A DNA stretch of 64,000 nucleotides from Citrifermentans bremense R1 (GCF_000426865.1 NZ_AUGE01000017.1:1-64000), one strand, 5' to 3'; positions 1-9,297 are shown, numbered from the stretch's first letter. The notes: generated by a model from the letters alone, not told the origin. Made by a program: numbers and translations.

Positions 1-72
1 CCCAGTGTTCCCAGTGTTCCCAGTGTTCCCAGTGTTCCCAGTGTTCACAGCGTCCACAACGTCCACAACATT
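1..72. repeat. 9-bp tandem repeat at window edge
   Basis: Five exact copies of CCCAGTGTT fill bases 1-45. Three diverged 9-mers (CACAGCGTC, CACAACGTC, CACAACATT) follow to base 72. The array probably continues to the left of the window. The 9-bp unit would keep an open frame, so it could be the end of an upstream repetitive gene, but nothing here shows that. It lies just upstream of the first regulator gene. Confidence 0.9.
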
Positions 73-154
73 CCTCCTCTGTTGACACGGCCCCGGAATT
101 CCTCTACTGTGCCATGGTGTGTAAATTTTGTACTCAGAGGAACAGTTACCCGTC

Positions 155-2932
155 ATGGACCAGCAACTGAAAAAACTGGGCGACCGCATCGTCTCTTTCG
201 GCAAGGAAAACCTGGACGAGATGCTGCACCTGGTCGGCGAAGGATCCCGGCTCGTCTCCGAGCAGGAACGCGTGCGCATCTACCTTGAGGATCTCACCAA
301 CGGCGCCCTTTCCTGTGCCTTCTCCTGCGGCAGCTTCGCCACCGAAATAAGGCAGGAAACCTTCCCCATCATCTCCGCCGAAGCCGCGGTTTCCCGCACC
401 TTTGTTACCCAGCAGGTCGCGCAGTACCAGAACCCCGCCGAGACCGGTCTCCCGCTGGACCAGGAGTTCTCGCGGCGGTTCCAGATCGAGGGGACCACCA
501 TGCTCCCCATCACCAGCCTGGGCAAGTCGATCGGCGTCGCCTGTCTGGATGGCGGGACGCTCTCGCAGGAGAGGATCGACACCCTTATCCCGTTTCTGGC
601 GCGGGCGGGCGAACGAGTGGACCAGGCCAGGAAATACCATCAGCAGTTGCTATTGGCCCGGCGCGTCGAACTTTACAAGCGGCGCGAAGCCGCCGGTTTC
701 ATGGTGCGCTCCGCCGTCAACCTGATCGACGGGCTCACGCTCGCCTCGGTGCTGGTCCCCGTCAAGGGGGCCATGGAAGTGCTGGCAAGCCACGCCCAGG
801 ATCCGGACCTGAAATACCGCTACGACAACGTGGGAGGCATCGATCTCAAGCATGGCACCTCGCTCGTTTCCCGCTACGTCAACGAAGACGGCGTGGTCAC
901 CGACCCGAGCCTTTTGAAGCCGATCTTCTTCCCCGACCTTTTTGACCAGTCCATCCAGCGCCGCGCCCTAACCGAAGAGATGGGGCTGCGCACCCTGTAC
1001 ATGGTGCCGCGGGTAGAACCCGAAACGCGTCGCATCATCTGCCTGATGAACTATTTCACCCGCGACGTCACCAGCTACACCGACTTCGAGATGGGACTTC
1101 TGCAGACCCATGCCGAGATGGTGGAGAGGGTCATCAACGAGGTGGGGGGTGAGCATCTCGAGATCAAGGTGCTTTCCGAGATCTCCGACCTGCTCCAGGA
1201 ACCCAACGAGGGGCTGCACGGCTTCCTCACCAAAGTCCTCTCCAAGGCGACCGAGCTGATCGGCGCCGACACCGGCAGCATCGCCATCGTCCAGGAGCGC
1301 GAGGGGGTGAAGTGGCTGGTGGTTGAAAACGAGGAAGGGACCATCGTCGGGGCTAAGAACAAGGAATGGCTCAAGAAGAAGATCCCCCCCTTCAAGATCG
1401 GCGGTGCCGACCTTCCCCCCGAGGAGCGTAGCCTCACCGGCTACGTCGCCTGGACCAAGGAACCGAAGATCATCGAGCAGGTGGCCGACCAAAGCCAGCA
1501 CGATGGGTTCCACCGCCCGATGAACGAGCTGATCCAGAGCGAGATGGCGGTCCCCGTCGTCAGCGACGACGAGGTGATCGCCGTCATCTGCCTCAACTCC
1601 CTGCAAGACGGGTACTTCACCGAAGAGCACAAGCGGATCCTGCAGATCATAGACCGGCTCACCTCGCGCCACATCTCGGACATCCAGCGCATCGAGAGGC
1701 TGCAGTCCGAGGTGAACAAGCTGCAAAGCGACATCGCCTACAAGGACCCGAAAGTCTCCTCCTACCGCCTGGGGAACATCATCGGCAACAGCCGCAAGGC
1801 GCAGGAGATCGTCGCCTTCATCAACACCGTGGCGCAGCCCTTATCCAACCGGATCGGCTTGTGGAGCAAGCACATATTGCAGGAGGCGACCATAGGCCTT
1901 CCCTCCATCCTGGTGCTGGGGCCTACCGGCGCCGGAAAGGAATTCTTCTTCAACAACCTGTACAACAAGCTCAACGAGCTTTACCGGCAGCAGATCAACC
2001 CCGAGGGCGAGCTTCCCGTGAAGAAGACCAACATCGCCGCCTACAGCGGGGACCTCACCTACTCCGAACTTTTCGGCCACATCAAGGGCGCCTTCACCGG
2101 CGCCTACAGCGACCGCAAAGGGATCATCGAGGAGGCCGCCGGAGGGATCGTCTTTTTGGACGAGATTGGCGACGCCGACCCGAAGACCCAGGTCCAGTTG
2201 CTTCGTTTCCTCGACAACGGCGGGTTCGTGCGTCTGGGCGAGAACCGCGAGCGGATCAGCCGCGTCCTCTTGGTTGCCGCCACCAACAAGGACCTGAGCA
2301 AAGAGATCGCCATGGGGAACTTCCGCGAGGACCTCTTCCACCGCCTGACCGAGCTCTCCGTCGTGGTGCCGTCACTGAACGAGCGGCGCGAAGACATCCC
2401 CGACCTCTCCACCCACTTCCTGGGAAAGCTCTACCGCACCTACAGAAGCCGCGAGGAAGAAGCGCGCGACGACGAGCCGAGCCTCTCCAAAGACGCCAAG
2501 GACGCCCTGGTAAGCCACAACTACAAGGGGAACATCAGGGAGCTGCGCAGCATATTGTTGCGCGCCCTCTTCTTCAGAACCGGCAAGATCGTCACCGGCG
2601 AGGACATAAAGAAAGCCATCAGGGACGGGATGCGCGAGCAGATGGCACCCGCCGCGGAAAGACTTTCCGAAGAAGTCGCCGGGGGGATACTCGCAGAAAT
2701 AGAAGCAGGGAGCGATTTTTGGGAAGCCGTGTACCAGCCCTACTCGCAGAGCCAGATTTCCCGCGACGTGGTGCGGCTGATAATCGAGAAGAGCCGTGTG
2801 GCCGCCGGCAAGAACATGCCCGAAATCGCCAGGTATCTAAAAGCCATCACCGGCGATCCCCAGGTGGATGAAGAAGAGAGGAAGCGCTTCTTCCGGTTCA
2901 AGAACTTCCTTTACAAGACGGTGAAGATTTAA
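155..2932 (+). CDS. GAF-domain sigma-54-dependent transcriptional activator
   Basis: This is a cytoplasmic enhancer-binding protein of about 925 residues. The N-terminal half looks like two or three GAF-type sensor modules. The AAA+ domain follows, with Walker A GPTGAGKE near residue 600, the sigma-54 contact motif GAFTGA near 650 and Walker B VFLDEIGD near 670. The C-terminus is a short helical segment with a Fis-like stretch (NMPEIARYLK) rather than a textbook HTH. An in-frame TTG lies at 128, but ATG 155 is preceded by AGAGGAAC at a plausible distance and is preferred. A terminator follows directly, so the gene appears monocistronic. The effector sensed by the GAF modules and the target promoters are unknown. 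Confidence 0.92.
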   Translation: MDQQLKKLGDRIVSFGKENLDEMLHLVGEGSRLVSEQERVRIYLEDLTNGALSCAFSCGSFATEIRQETFPIISAEAAVSRTFVTQQVAQYQNPAETGLPLDQEFSRRFQIEGTTMLPITSLGKSIGVACLDGGTLSQERIDTLIPFLARAGERVDQARKYHQQLLLARRVELYKRREAAGFMVRSAVNLIDGLTLASVLVPVKGAMEVLASHAQDPDLKYRYDNVGGIDLKHGTSLVSRYVNEDGVVTDPSLLKPIFFPDLFDQSIQRRALTEEMGLRTLYMVPRVEPETRRIICLMNYFTRDVTSYTDFEMGLLQTHAEMVERVINEVGGEHLEIKVLSEISDLLQEPNEGLHGFLTKVLSKATELIGADTGSIAIVQEREGVKWLVVENEEGTIVGAKNKEWLKKKIPPFKIGGADLPPEERSLTGYVAWTKEPKIIEQVADQSQHDGFHRPMNELIQSEMAVPVVSDDEVIAVICLNSLQDGYFTEEHKRILQIIDRLTSRHISDIQRIERLQSEVNKLQSDIAYKDPKVSSYRLGNIIGNSRKAQEIVAFINTVAQPLSNRIGLWSKHILQEATIGLPSILVLGPTGAGKEFFFNNLYNKLNELYRQQINPEGELPVKKTNIAAYSGDLTYSELFGHIKGAFTGAYSDRKGIIEEAAGGIVFLDEIGDADPKTQVQLLRFLDNGGFVRLGENRERISRVLLVAATNKDLSKEIAMGNFREDLFHRLTELSVVVPSLNERREDIPDLSTHFLGKLYRTYRSREEEARDDEPSLSKDAKDALVSHNYKGNIRELRSILLRALFFRTGKIVTGEDIKKAIRDGMREQMAPAAERLSEEVAGGILAEIEAGSDFWEAVYQPYSQSQISRDVVRLIIEKSRVAAGKNMPEIARYLKAITGDPQVDEEERKRFFRFKNFLYKTVKI

Positions 2933-2964
2933 GCGATTTTAGAAGGATTGCAGCCAGCACAACA

Positions 2965-3004
2965 GAGCCCCCTGTCATACAGCGACAGGGGGCTTTGCTT
3001 TTTT
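2965..3004 (+). terminator. Rho-independent terminator after the sigma-54 activator
   Basis: An 11-bp stem (AGCCCCCTGTC / GACAGGGGGCT) with a 7-nt loop is followed by TTTGCTTTTTT. It sits about 30 bases after the stop codon. The rest of 3005-3240 holds no gene I can support. Confidence 0.93.
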
Positions 3005-3242
3005 GCCGGCCCCGCCCTGCAGAACACTAGTTGCGAAGGCCACTGCAGGAACCACCCTTAAGCACGGAGTTGGGGGAATGCTCGTATAGCACCTCTTACT
3101 GACCAACTGAATGCACATGCAATACTTAATTCATTATTTCTAATTTTTTCAATCATCAACATCACACTGCGCGGGCGTGCAGTAGTTACATTTCATGACC
3201 TGACACCTCCTATGAGTAACTCTATACTCGCACCCAAAGCGC

Positions 3243-3297
3243 CTGTGTCATATTTGTTTTGGTGCTGACTTGTGCTTGCAATTGCGCTTGCTAAAAT
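3243..3297 (+). promoter_or_regulatory. Candidate sigma-70 promoter, duplicated upstream of two paralogues
   Basis: A block starting CTGTGTCATATTTGT and continuing through CTTGTGCTTGCAATTG is shared with 13459-13513, upstream of the paralogous gene. Within it are TTGTGC at 3270-3275 and TAAAAT at 3292-3297 with a 16-bp spacer. The second copy has the same -35 and spacer and TAAAGT as its -10. Conservation of this block against diverged surroundings is the main evidence. The leader to the start codon is about 200 bases here and about 75 in the other copy. I see no ORF of substance in 3005-3507. Confidence 0.55.
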
Positions 3298-3507
3298 ACT
3301 CAACGTTTATCCAGGAACTTTTCGATTTAATCCTGTCATTCAATTTGGCGTGCCTTGCAGTGTCGCATCAAAAAGGATTCCGATCCAGAGTAAGGGAACC
3401 ATCGGCAGATTGCAGCTCAAGAGAAAGGAAACCGAGGCAGCTGCGGCGTAGGCAGTGCCTTCCCATCAAAAAGTGTTGCTCCATCACACCAAACAAGGAG
3501 ATTACGC

Positions 3508-3786
3508 ATGAGACTTTCTGCAACGTTGGCCGGATTCATTCTGCTCGCTGCTTCCACCGCCTTTGCCGGCGCCCCCAAGACCTATCAGGTAACCGGTCCG
3601 ATTCTGGAGGTGAAAGACGACACGGTCGTAGTTCAAAAAGGGAAAGAAAAGTGGGAGATTGCCAAAGATAAAGACACCAAATCCACCGGCGACTTGAAGG
3701 TCGGAAGCAAGGCAACGGTTACGTACACTATGAAGGCCGCTTCAATTGACGTCAAAGGTGATGCCAAGACCGCCAAGAAGAAATAG
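3508..3786 (+). CDS. Small exported basic protein, copy 1
   Basis: This 92-residue protein has a clear signal peptide (cut near TAFA-GAPK). The mature domain of about 70 residues is rich in Lys, Val and Asp and is compatible with a small beta-barrel (OB-like) fold, ending in a Lys-rich tail. It is preceded by AAGGAG seven bases before the ATG. A close paralogue lies at 13591-13869, with nearly the same signal peptide and core motif KTYQVTGP. Function is not recognised. A periplasmic location is inferred from the signal peptide. Confidence 0.85.
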   Translation: MRLSATLAGFILLAASTAFAGAPKTYQVTGPILEVKDDTVVVQKGKEKWEIAKDKDTKSTGDLKVGSKATVTYTMKAASIDVKGDAKTAKKK

Positions 3787-3868
3787 CTTTAATGGCTTGG
3801 TCGGGACAACATAGGTAGCACGAACGAACTCACAGATTCTTATCTGAACAAACTGTAGGAGGTTCCCA

Positions 3869-4429
3869 ATGAATAGGTGTTTGACCAAAGGTTTGTTGAG
3901 TCTTGCTTCAGTAATTTTAGCTCTCGTACTTTCACTAAACGGAGCCAGTGCAGCCCCCAAGGCCCCGGCTTCTGCCAAAGCGAAGGGGGAGATAAATCAG
4001 CCCGCCACTGCAAAAATCGATCTTAATAGCGCGTCACAGGCTGAGCTGGAGAAGCTGCCCGGCGTAGGTTCCGTCACAGCGAAAAAGATCATTGCCGGAA
4101 GACCGTATGCCTCAGCAGCCGACCTTACCAAGGCAGGTGTTTCTGCCAAATCTATTGAAAAACTCACCCCGCTGGTAACGGTCGGTGCGGCTCCTGCCGC
4201 AACTCCCAAGACCGTGGCACCCAAGGCAGCAACTTCAACGGCCAAGCCCGCTAAAACAGTTCAGCAACCGCCCGCCGACAAGAACATGGTATGGGTGAAC
4301 CCTGATTCAAAGATATATCACCGGTCAGACAGTGCATGGTACGGCAAGACGAAGAAGGGAAGCTACATGTCAGAAGCCGATGCTGTAAAGGCTGGATATC
4401 GCGAAGCCAAGAAGGGGGCGCAGAAGTGA
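3869..4429 (+). CDS. Exported helix-hairpin-helix (ComEA-like) protein
   Basis: The protein has 186 residues with an N-terminal signal peptide (about 1-29). A ComEA-type helix-hairpin-helix at about 50-105 has the pattern DLNSASQAELEKLPGVG, which in this family binds DNA. An Ala/Pro/Lys linker follows, then a conserved-looking C-terminal module (about 141-183) with VWVNPDSKIYHR and WYGKTKKGSYMSEADA. The start has AGGAGG at good spacing. The ComEA fold suggests periplasmic DNA binding, as in natural transformation, but no other competence genes are near. It runs co-directionally with the genes on both sides. Confidence 0.88.
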   Translation: MNRCLTKGLLSLASVILALVLSLNGASAAPKAPASAKAKGEINQPATAKIDLNSASQAELEKLPGVGSVTAKKIIAGRPYASAADLTKAGVSAKSIEKLTPLVTVGAAPAATPKTVAPKAATSTAKPAKTVQQPPADKNMVWVNPDSKIYHRSDSAWYGKTKKGSYMSEADAVKAGYREAKKGAQK

Positions 4430-4469
4430 ACCAAAGGTCATAACACAACCAAAAGGTGAGGAGTTTACT

Positions 4470-4880
4470 ATGGGACTGTTAGACGAGTTAACCAGCAAAG
4501 CGCAGAGTCTGTTCGGTAGCTCTGAAGGGAAAAGTCCGGAGCTTTTGAGCGGTATTATGGACATGATCTCAAACACCCAGTCGGGCGGATTAAACGGGCT
4601 GGTCCAGACGTTCAAGGATAACGGCCTGGGCGACATAGTATCATCATGGGTCGGGACAGGCGAAAATCAGCCAGTCAACGCGGACCAGATCAACAATGCC
4701 CTTGGCAGCGAAACGATTCAGAATCTTGCTGAGAAGGCAGGAGTATCGAGTACTGAGATGAGTTCCATGCTTGCTGAGCAGCTCCCAGGATTGATCGACA
4801 AACTCACCCCGAATGGCGCCATTCCGGAAGGTGGTTTGCTCGATCAAGGGCTGCAGTTTATCAAGGATAAGCTGGCCTGA
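4470..4880 (+). CDS. YidB/DUF937-family protein
   Basis: This 136-residue soluble protein starts with MGLLDELTSKAQSLF and has Gly/Leu-rich helices and the family-like segment VSSWVGTGENQPV. That matches the DUF937 (YidB) family, whose role is not established. It has no signal peptide. It is preceded by AAGGTGAGGAG and followed after 25 bases by a strong terminator. The gene probably shares a transcript with the HhH gene 40 bases upstream. Confidence 0.85.
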   Translation: MGLLDELTSKAQSLFGSSEGKSPELLSGIMDMISNTQSGGLNGLVQTFKDNGLGDIVSSWVGTGENQPVNADQINNALGSETIQNLAEKAGVSSTEMSSMLAEQLPGLIDKLTPNGAIPEGGLLDQGLQFIKDKLA

Positions 4881-4905
4881 CATGACTCTTCCGGCAATAG
4901 CAAAG

Positions 4906-4932
4906 GAGCCGCCTCAATAGGGCGGCTCTTTT
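4906..4932 (+). terminator. Rho-independent terminator after the DUF937 gene
   Basis: An 8-bp perfect stem GAGCCGCC / GGCGGCTC with a 7-nt loop is followed by TTTTGG. It closes the 3508-4880 gene group and marks the left border of the defence-like block. Confidence 0.88.
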
Positions 4933-4976
4933 GGTTGTAGCTGCCTTCATCAGGGACAGAGCGGAGGGACAGAGCT

Positions 4977-5086
4977 GGACGTTGTTGAGTTGATTGAGTT
5001 GCTTGCTTTATGGGCTAAGATCGTGACTTCCTCTACAGCAAAACGACTGTGCTGCATGCAATTGGTTGAACAAACTCGACGAACTC
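4977..5086. repeat. 110-bp direct repeat, left copy
   Basis: This segment, from GGACGTTGTTGAGTTG to CGACGAACTC, recurs at 9077-9186 in the same orientation with one mismatch (A/G at 5056/9156). The two copies lie exactly 4100 bases apart and bracket the helicase-nuclease gene. The ends of the unit are themselves imperfect inverted repeats (GTTGTTGAGTT against GTTCGTCGAGTT read on the other strand), as in small non-autonomous mobile elements. No transposase is present. Confidence 0.9.
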
Positions 5087-5142
5087 GTCCCCGTCCCCCT
5101 CGTCCCCCGTCCCCCTCGTCCCCCGTCCCCCTCGTCCCCACC
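5087..5142. repeat. GTCCCC-rich low-complexity tract
   Basis: This short run of iterated GTCCCC and GTCCCCCTC units joins directly onto the left 110-bp repeat. A shorter version (ACGTCCCCCTCGTCC) follows the right copy at 9191-9205, so it may be the expanded right edge of the repeated unit. Confidence 0.75.
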
Positions 5143-5151
5143 TCAGTGTCC

Positions 5152-8100
5152 CTATGCCATCTTTGTTATGTTTTTACAGTCCGGATAACCAGTGCAACCA
5201 TAAAAGTCACCAAACCGACCAGCGCGAACCTTCATCGGTTTGCCACACTTATCACAAGCAGGAGGCGGGACGTTCGATTGACCTGTCGATGCTGATTTTT
5301 TCCGGACAGGTTTATCGTAGTTCTCTTTCCAGTCGCAATCTTCGCAATCCCAATAAGGGCCATACTTACCCTTACGATATGAAGACCGTGAGTCACACAT
5401 AGGGCAACGCGGGTTTTCAGCTTTTGACGATATCCCGTCGGCATTGTCTGCCTTAACACTACGATCTAGTGCCAAGAACGCTGACATCTGAAGACAGATA
5501 GCCTTGCCTTCGAGACGTGTCATAACTTCATCAGTACGGTTTGTATGTGAGAGTGCATTCAGTGAACCGTGCCACAGGATTTCATCATCGATAATCACTA
5601 CCTTCTCATGGATTTCACCTCTGGTATCTACAAGGCACCCCATGCGCTCGAGGCCATCAAGAGCAGCCTTACCCTGTTCAACAGGGATGCTGCCATTGCT
5701 TTTTGGTGGTCTGGTTATACAGCGTATCATAACGCCTTCAGCCCTTTTTTGACGAAACACCGATTCATATGTAGCAACCCGTTGTTCCGTTACGAAGCCC
5801 GAATATACGGCAATGCTCTTTTTGGCTCGCTCAAAATCTACTGCACACACCTGGTCGAAGCTGTTCTGGTCGAATAGCCCGAACTTTTCAGCATCTACTG
5901 ACAAATTGAACGGTCGTCCCAGACGGCGCAAGTCCTCCATGACTGGGTACATCGCCAGAACATCAAGGACATCTACGACTGTACCGCGCCCCTGCATTTC
6001 AGAAAGGATATCCCTGAGAATTGCGTGGCTCGGCAGCTTCTTGTCGAGATATGCCAGATTAGCAAAGACAATAAGATTGTGCTGGGCCCTGCTTACGGCG
6101 ACATTGAAGAGCATGGCACCTGAGTCATCATGATGGTCAGCATCAAGGAAGATTCCGGCCCGCTGTTCACCATGGCTATCCGGTATATCTATAATCATCA
6201 CCTGTTTTTCATCACCTTGGTAACGGTGCACGGTACCGGCCTCTACTGTTTCTTTTAACCGTGAGCCTTCGAACACCCGCTGTAACACTTTAGATTGAGC
6301 GGCGTAAGGAGTGCACACACCCACACGGTTGGTTCTCTCGCCGTTGTTTTTAATTTCAGTGAGATGGTCGCATGACTCGAAGAAACTGCACAAGTTTCTG
6401 ATTGCCAAGGCGTTCATAAGGTTATAGCGTGACTTGAACTGGTCACGGTTTACAAAGGGCCATATTGAAGAGGTGTCGACTATGGTGAGCGGGGTATTAA
6501 AAGGCGCAGGCGGCTGGCGTTTTGTTGACTCCCTTTCAGAGGCTGTCAGTAGAGCGCCCTTGTACATGCGGTGGGAAATCAGCTGACATATCTGGTCGTC
6601 CATGCGGTACTGCTCTTTGAGCATTGCCACACGCTTGCAGGTTTGCTCCTTATGCATCTTTTTGTCAATCTGACAGGCTCGGAAGACGTCGCCACCAATA
6701 GTGTCATGAATGACTTTTTGCTCCGTCTGGACGATAGGAGCAAGCTGTCTGAAGTCGCCAGAAATAACGACCTTCTCTTTGGCTAAACCAGCAGCGTTAA
6801 AGAGTGCTGGCAGCATCACCATTGATGCCTCATCAACGATAACAACATCAAATGAGCTGAACATTTGCGGGCTAAGGTAAGCCTTGGTAACTGTGGCTCC
6901 GACTATCAGAGCCCTGTCCAGAATGGATTTCCTGATGTCTTCAAGCTGCTTGTTAATATCAGATATTTCTTCTGAGATAGGGCGTTTCTGAACTTCAGCC
7001 TGTTCAAGTTGTTGCTCAACCTGTTTACGGTCGACGCCAGCCACTTTTTGTTTCTCTAGTGAGATAGCATTATCTATTTCATTGGTGCGGCCTCTAAACC
7101 CAACAAGCTTTTCTCCGCAAGCAATAAGCTCTCGCTCCTTACTCAGAAATGCTGTACCGGTATCTCTGATGTCCTTCTCAACAACATCGAGTGAGCGCAT
7201 AAAAACACGCCGAATTGTGCCAGCGTTCTGAATATTCTGCCTCTCTTCGACAAGCGTCTTTTGTTTGTCCTCAAGAGTCTTTTTCTTTTCAGTAAGTGAA
7301 CCGTACTCCGCCTGAACTTTCTGAAACGATGCGGTTGCCTGGCTCTTATCGACGTTTAGCCCGTCAAGAACCTTGAACATCTTCATCAGTTCAGTGGCAC
7401 GTGATACCTGAGCGTTTATCCGGTCGAGCTGTATTTCCAGCACGCCTTTTCGCTCTATGAGCAACTGCGACTTTCGTTCAACAATCCCTTCAAGAGTAAT
7501 ATGGCTTGACCAGTCATTTTTAAGTTCAGTGTGAGCAATCTGTCCAACACGCAAAATCTGACCTTCCGTTAAGGCCAGATGGTTCTGCTTTTTAAAGAGC
7601 TTGCAGAGCTTAAGCAGAACCTGGTCGACTGCTTGATTCGTGTTCGAGCAGAGCAATATCCGCTTCTGTCCGTCTATCAAAGCGTGGCACAAGGCACTGA
7701 GTGTCATCGTCTTGCCGGTTCCGGGCGGTCCCCATAAGTAGAAGACCTCATTGGCGACAATCTTGGCGATAGCTTCCTTCTGATAAGCGTTAAGCCCTTT
7801 TAGATAATCGGCTGAAACAAAAGCAGGTGCCAATTCATCGCCGGTATTGGTTATCACGGCTTCTGCCAACCTTACGTTGAATGAGGCAGCTTCACCTTTG
7901 ATTATCTTTTCCAGACGAGCACGAAGCGCCTCAAGCATGGCAGTATTATCAATCTTGACGATACAGGCAGCAATACGTGGACCAAAGTCATCCTTGAGCG
8001 ATATGACGATTTTATTGCCCAAAAACGAAACGATGCGCCCTTCAGATTGAGAACCACCGATGATAACGACAACTGCAGCACCTTCAAACAGCTCAGCATC

Positions 8101-8745
8101 CTCGTTATATGGGAACTGGTAGCCGTGCTCCTTGCCATCAAGCTGCATATGAGTACCGTCTTCGAGGACGACCTGCTTGTAGGCAGTTTTCTGCTTCCGC
8201 ATTTCAGCGACAAGTGCCTTGAGGCAGGCCTCATAGCGATCAACGGTGGAGGCGTCTTTCTTAAGTTCTAGTTTAAACACGGTTTTAAGCTCGAACACCC
8301 TTTTGCTCGGTACATCATCAAGCTTGCCTGGCTTACGCATCTTGCCCATACGACGCTCACGAGGTGGCTCTTCCTCCGTCTTCTTAGCCCCAGCACTTTT
8401 ACTACCTGAAGCGGTTTTCGGTTCAGAAACCGGCTCAGCTGGTTTACTTGCCTTTGGCGGCGGCGTAACTAAATCCTTAAACAGGCTTTCCTGCGCAGGT
8501 TCTGGCTTAGGTGATTGTGGGGCTATACCTGTTGTAGAGGAGGAAGTGTGAGTTTTTGTATCGGTCGAAGTTGTCTTTGCGCCAGAGAGCATGTCCTCTA
8601 CAACAGCGCGGAGTGCCTTCATCTGGCGAGTTGTGCGGAACTGAAGCTCAGCAAGGATATCCTTGAGAACCTTGGAATTACCCTTGTTATCTTCTACGGC
8701 TTGTTTTAGTTGTTCGCCTGAGAGGTTGATGTACTGTCGGGACAT
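5152..8745 (-). CDS. SF1 helicase - PLD nuclease - zinc-ribbon fusion (Mokosh type II-like)
   Basis: The protein has 1197 residues. The N-terminus is a charged, low-complexity linker. A COG1112-type superfamily 1 helicase follows: Walker A GPPGTGKT near 340, a coiled-coil-rich insert at about 410-600, Walker B VVIVDEAS near 635, motif III SGDFRQLAP, motif V HRYQGDE and motif VI VAVSRAQHN near 878. A phospholipase-D-type nuclease carries one HxKx4D motif (IHEKVVIIDD near 1044). The C-terminus has two Cys4 ribbons, the last of topoisomerase type (CDKCG...CTGYPDC near 1163). Single-gene helicase plus PLD is the architecture reported for the anti-phage system Mokosh type II (MkoC). Identity with that system is inference. 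G+C is visibly lower than in flanking genes. Only a weak AAGG precedes the ATG. Confidence 0.9.
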   Translation of the reverse strand: MSRQYINLSGEQLKQAVEDNKGNSKVLKDILAELQFRTTRQMKALRAVVEDMLSGAKTTSTDTKTHTSSSTTGIAPQSPKPEPAQESLFKDLVTPPPKASKPAEPVSEPKTASGSKSAGAKKTEEEPPRERRMGKMRKPGKLDDVPSKRVFELKTVFKLELKKDASTVDRYEACLKALVAEMRKQKTAYKQVVLEDGTHMQLDGKEHGYQFPYNEDAELFEGAAVVVIIGGSQSEGRIVSFLGNKIVISLKDDFGPRIAACIVKIDNTAMLEALRARLEKIIKGEAASFNVRLAEAVITNTGDELAPAFVSADYLKGLNAYQKEAIAKIVANEVFYLWGPPGTGKTMTLSALCHALIDGQKRILLCSNTNQAVDQVLLKLCKLFKKQNHLALTEGQILRVGQIAHTELKNDWSSHITLEGIVERKSQLLIERKGVLEIQLDRINAQVSRATELMKMFKVLDGLNVDKSQATASFQKVQAEYGSLTEKKKTLEDKQKTLVEERQNIQNAGTIRRVFMRSLDVVEKDIRDTGTAFLSKERELIACGEKLVGFRGRTNEIDNAISLEKQKVAGVDRKQVEQQLEQAEVQKRPISEEISDINKQLEDIRKSILDRALIVGATVTKAYLSPQMFSSFDVVIVDEASMVMLPALFNAAGLAKEKVVISGDFRQLAPIVQTEQKVIHDTIGGDVFRACQIDKKMHKEQTCKRVAMLKEQYRMDDQICQLISHRMYKGALLTASERESTKRQPPAPFNTPLTIVDTSSIWPFVNRDQFKSRYNLMNALAIRNLCSFFESCDHLTEIKNNGERTNRVGVCTPYAAQSKVLQRVFEGSRLKETVEAGTVHRYQGDEKQVMIIDIPDSHGEQRAGIFLDADHHDDSGAMLFNVAVSRAQHNLIVFANLAYLDKKLPSHAILRDILSEMQGRGTVVDVLDVLAMYPVMEDLRRLGRPFNLSVDAEKFGLFDQNSFDQVCAVDFERAKKSIAVYSGFVTEQRVATYESVFRQKRAEGVMIRCITRPPKSNGSIPVEQGKAALDGLERMGCLVDTRGEIHEKVVIIDDEILWHGSLNALSHTNRTDEVMTRLEGKAICLQMSAFLALDRSVKADNADGISSKAENPRCPMCDSRSSYRKGKYGPYWDCEDCDWKENYDKPVRKKSASTGQSNVPPPACDKCGKPMKVRAGRFGDFYGCTGYPDCKNITKMA

Positions 8746-9076
8746 ATGTTTAGCCTTGTTATAGAGAACAGATTAGCCGTGGAACGCAGAAAATACCTTA
8801 ATGGATGAGCAACTAACACGGTTGACAACTGTAGTTGAAGCATTACGCATTTTTATCGTTTTTAAATATCCCTTTCTTGCTTTTCGTACTTTGACGCGAA
8901 AGAGAAAACGTCAAACGCCTCTTCCCGTACCCGCCACCGCCTCCACGAAATACCAACACTCAAGTTTTTTCCATCTTTTTATGCCTTTGGCCAACGCCTT
9001 TGCGTGACCGGCGGAGCGCCCGACGCCTTTCAGCTTTCTCCCGCTCTTTTAGGTGGACCCCAGTAGGGACAGAGCG

Positions 9077-9186
9077 GGACGTTGTTGAGTTGATTGAGTT
9101 GCTTGCTTTATGGGCTAAGATCGTGACTTCCTCTACAGCAAAACGACTGTGCTGCGTGCAATTGGTTGAACAAACTCGACGAACTC
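9077..9186. repeat. 110-bp direct repeat, right copy
   Basis: This is the second copy of the 4977-5086 repeat, identical but for one base. It lies in the 552-bp gap (8746-9297) between the helicase-nuclease and the Mrr-type nuclease. The rest of that gap is AT-rich upstream sequence of the helicase (8746-9060) and a short CCCTGTCTTGCC duplication near 9262-9285. I see no supported gene in it. Confidence 0.9.
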
Positions 9187-9297
9187 AACTACGTCCCCCT
9201 CGTCCTTATACCTCCACAGAATACTCAAGGATTAGATTTTGTAAATTTTACAGACGCGACCCCTGTCTTGCCCCTGTCTTGCCCCTGGCATGACAGC

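Noticed and set aside
3270-3671. 133-codon plus frame overlapping the first small exported protein
   Set aside because: It covers the promoter and leader and reads the real gene in the wrong frame; no ribosome site.
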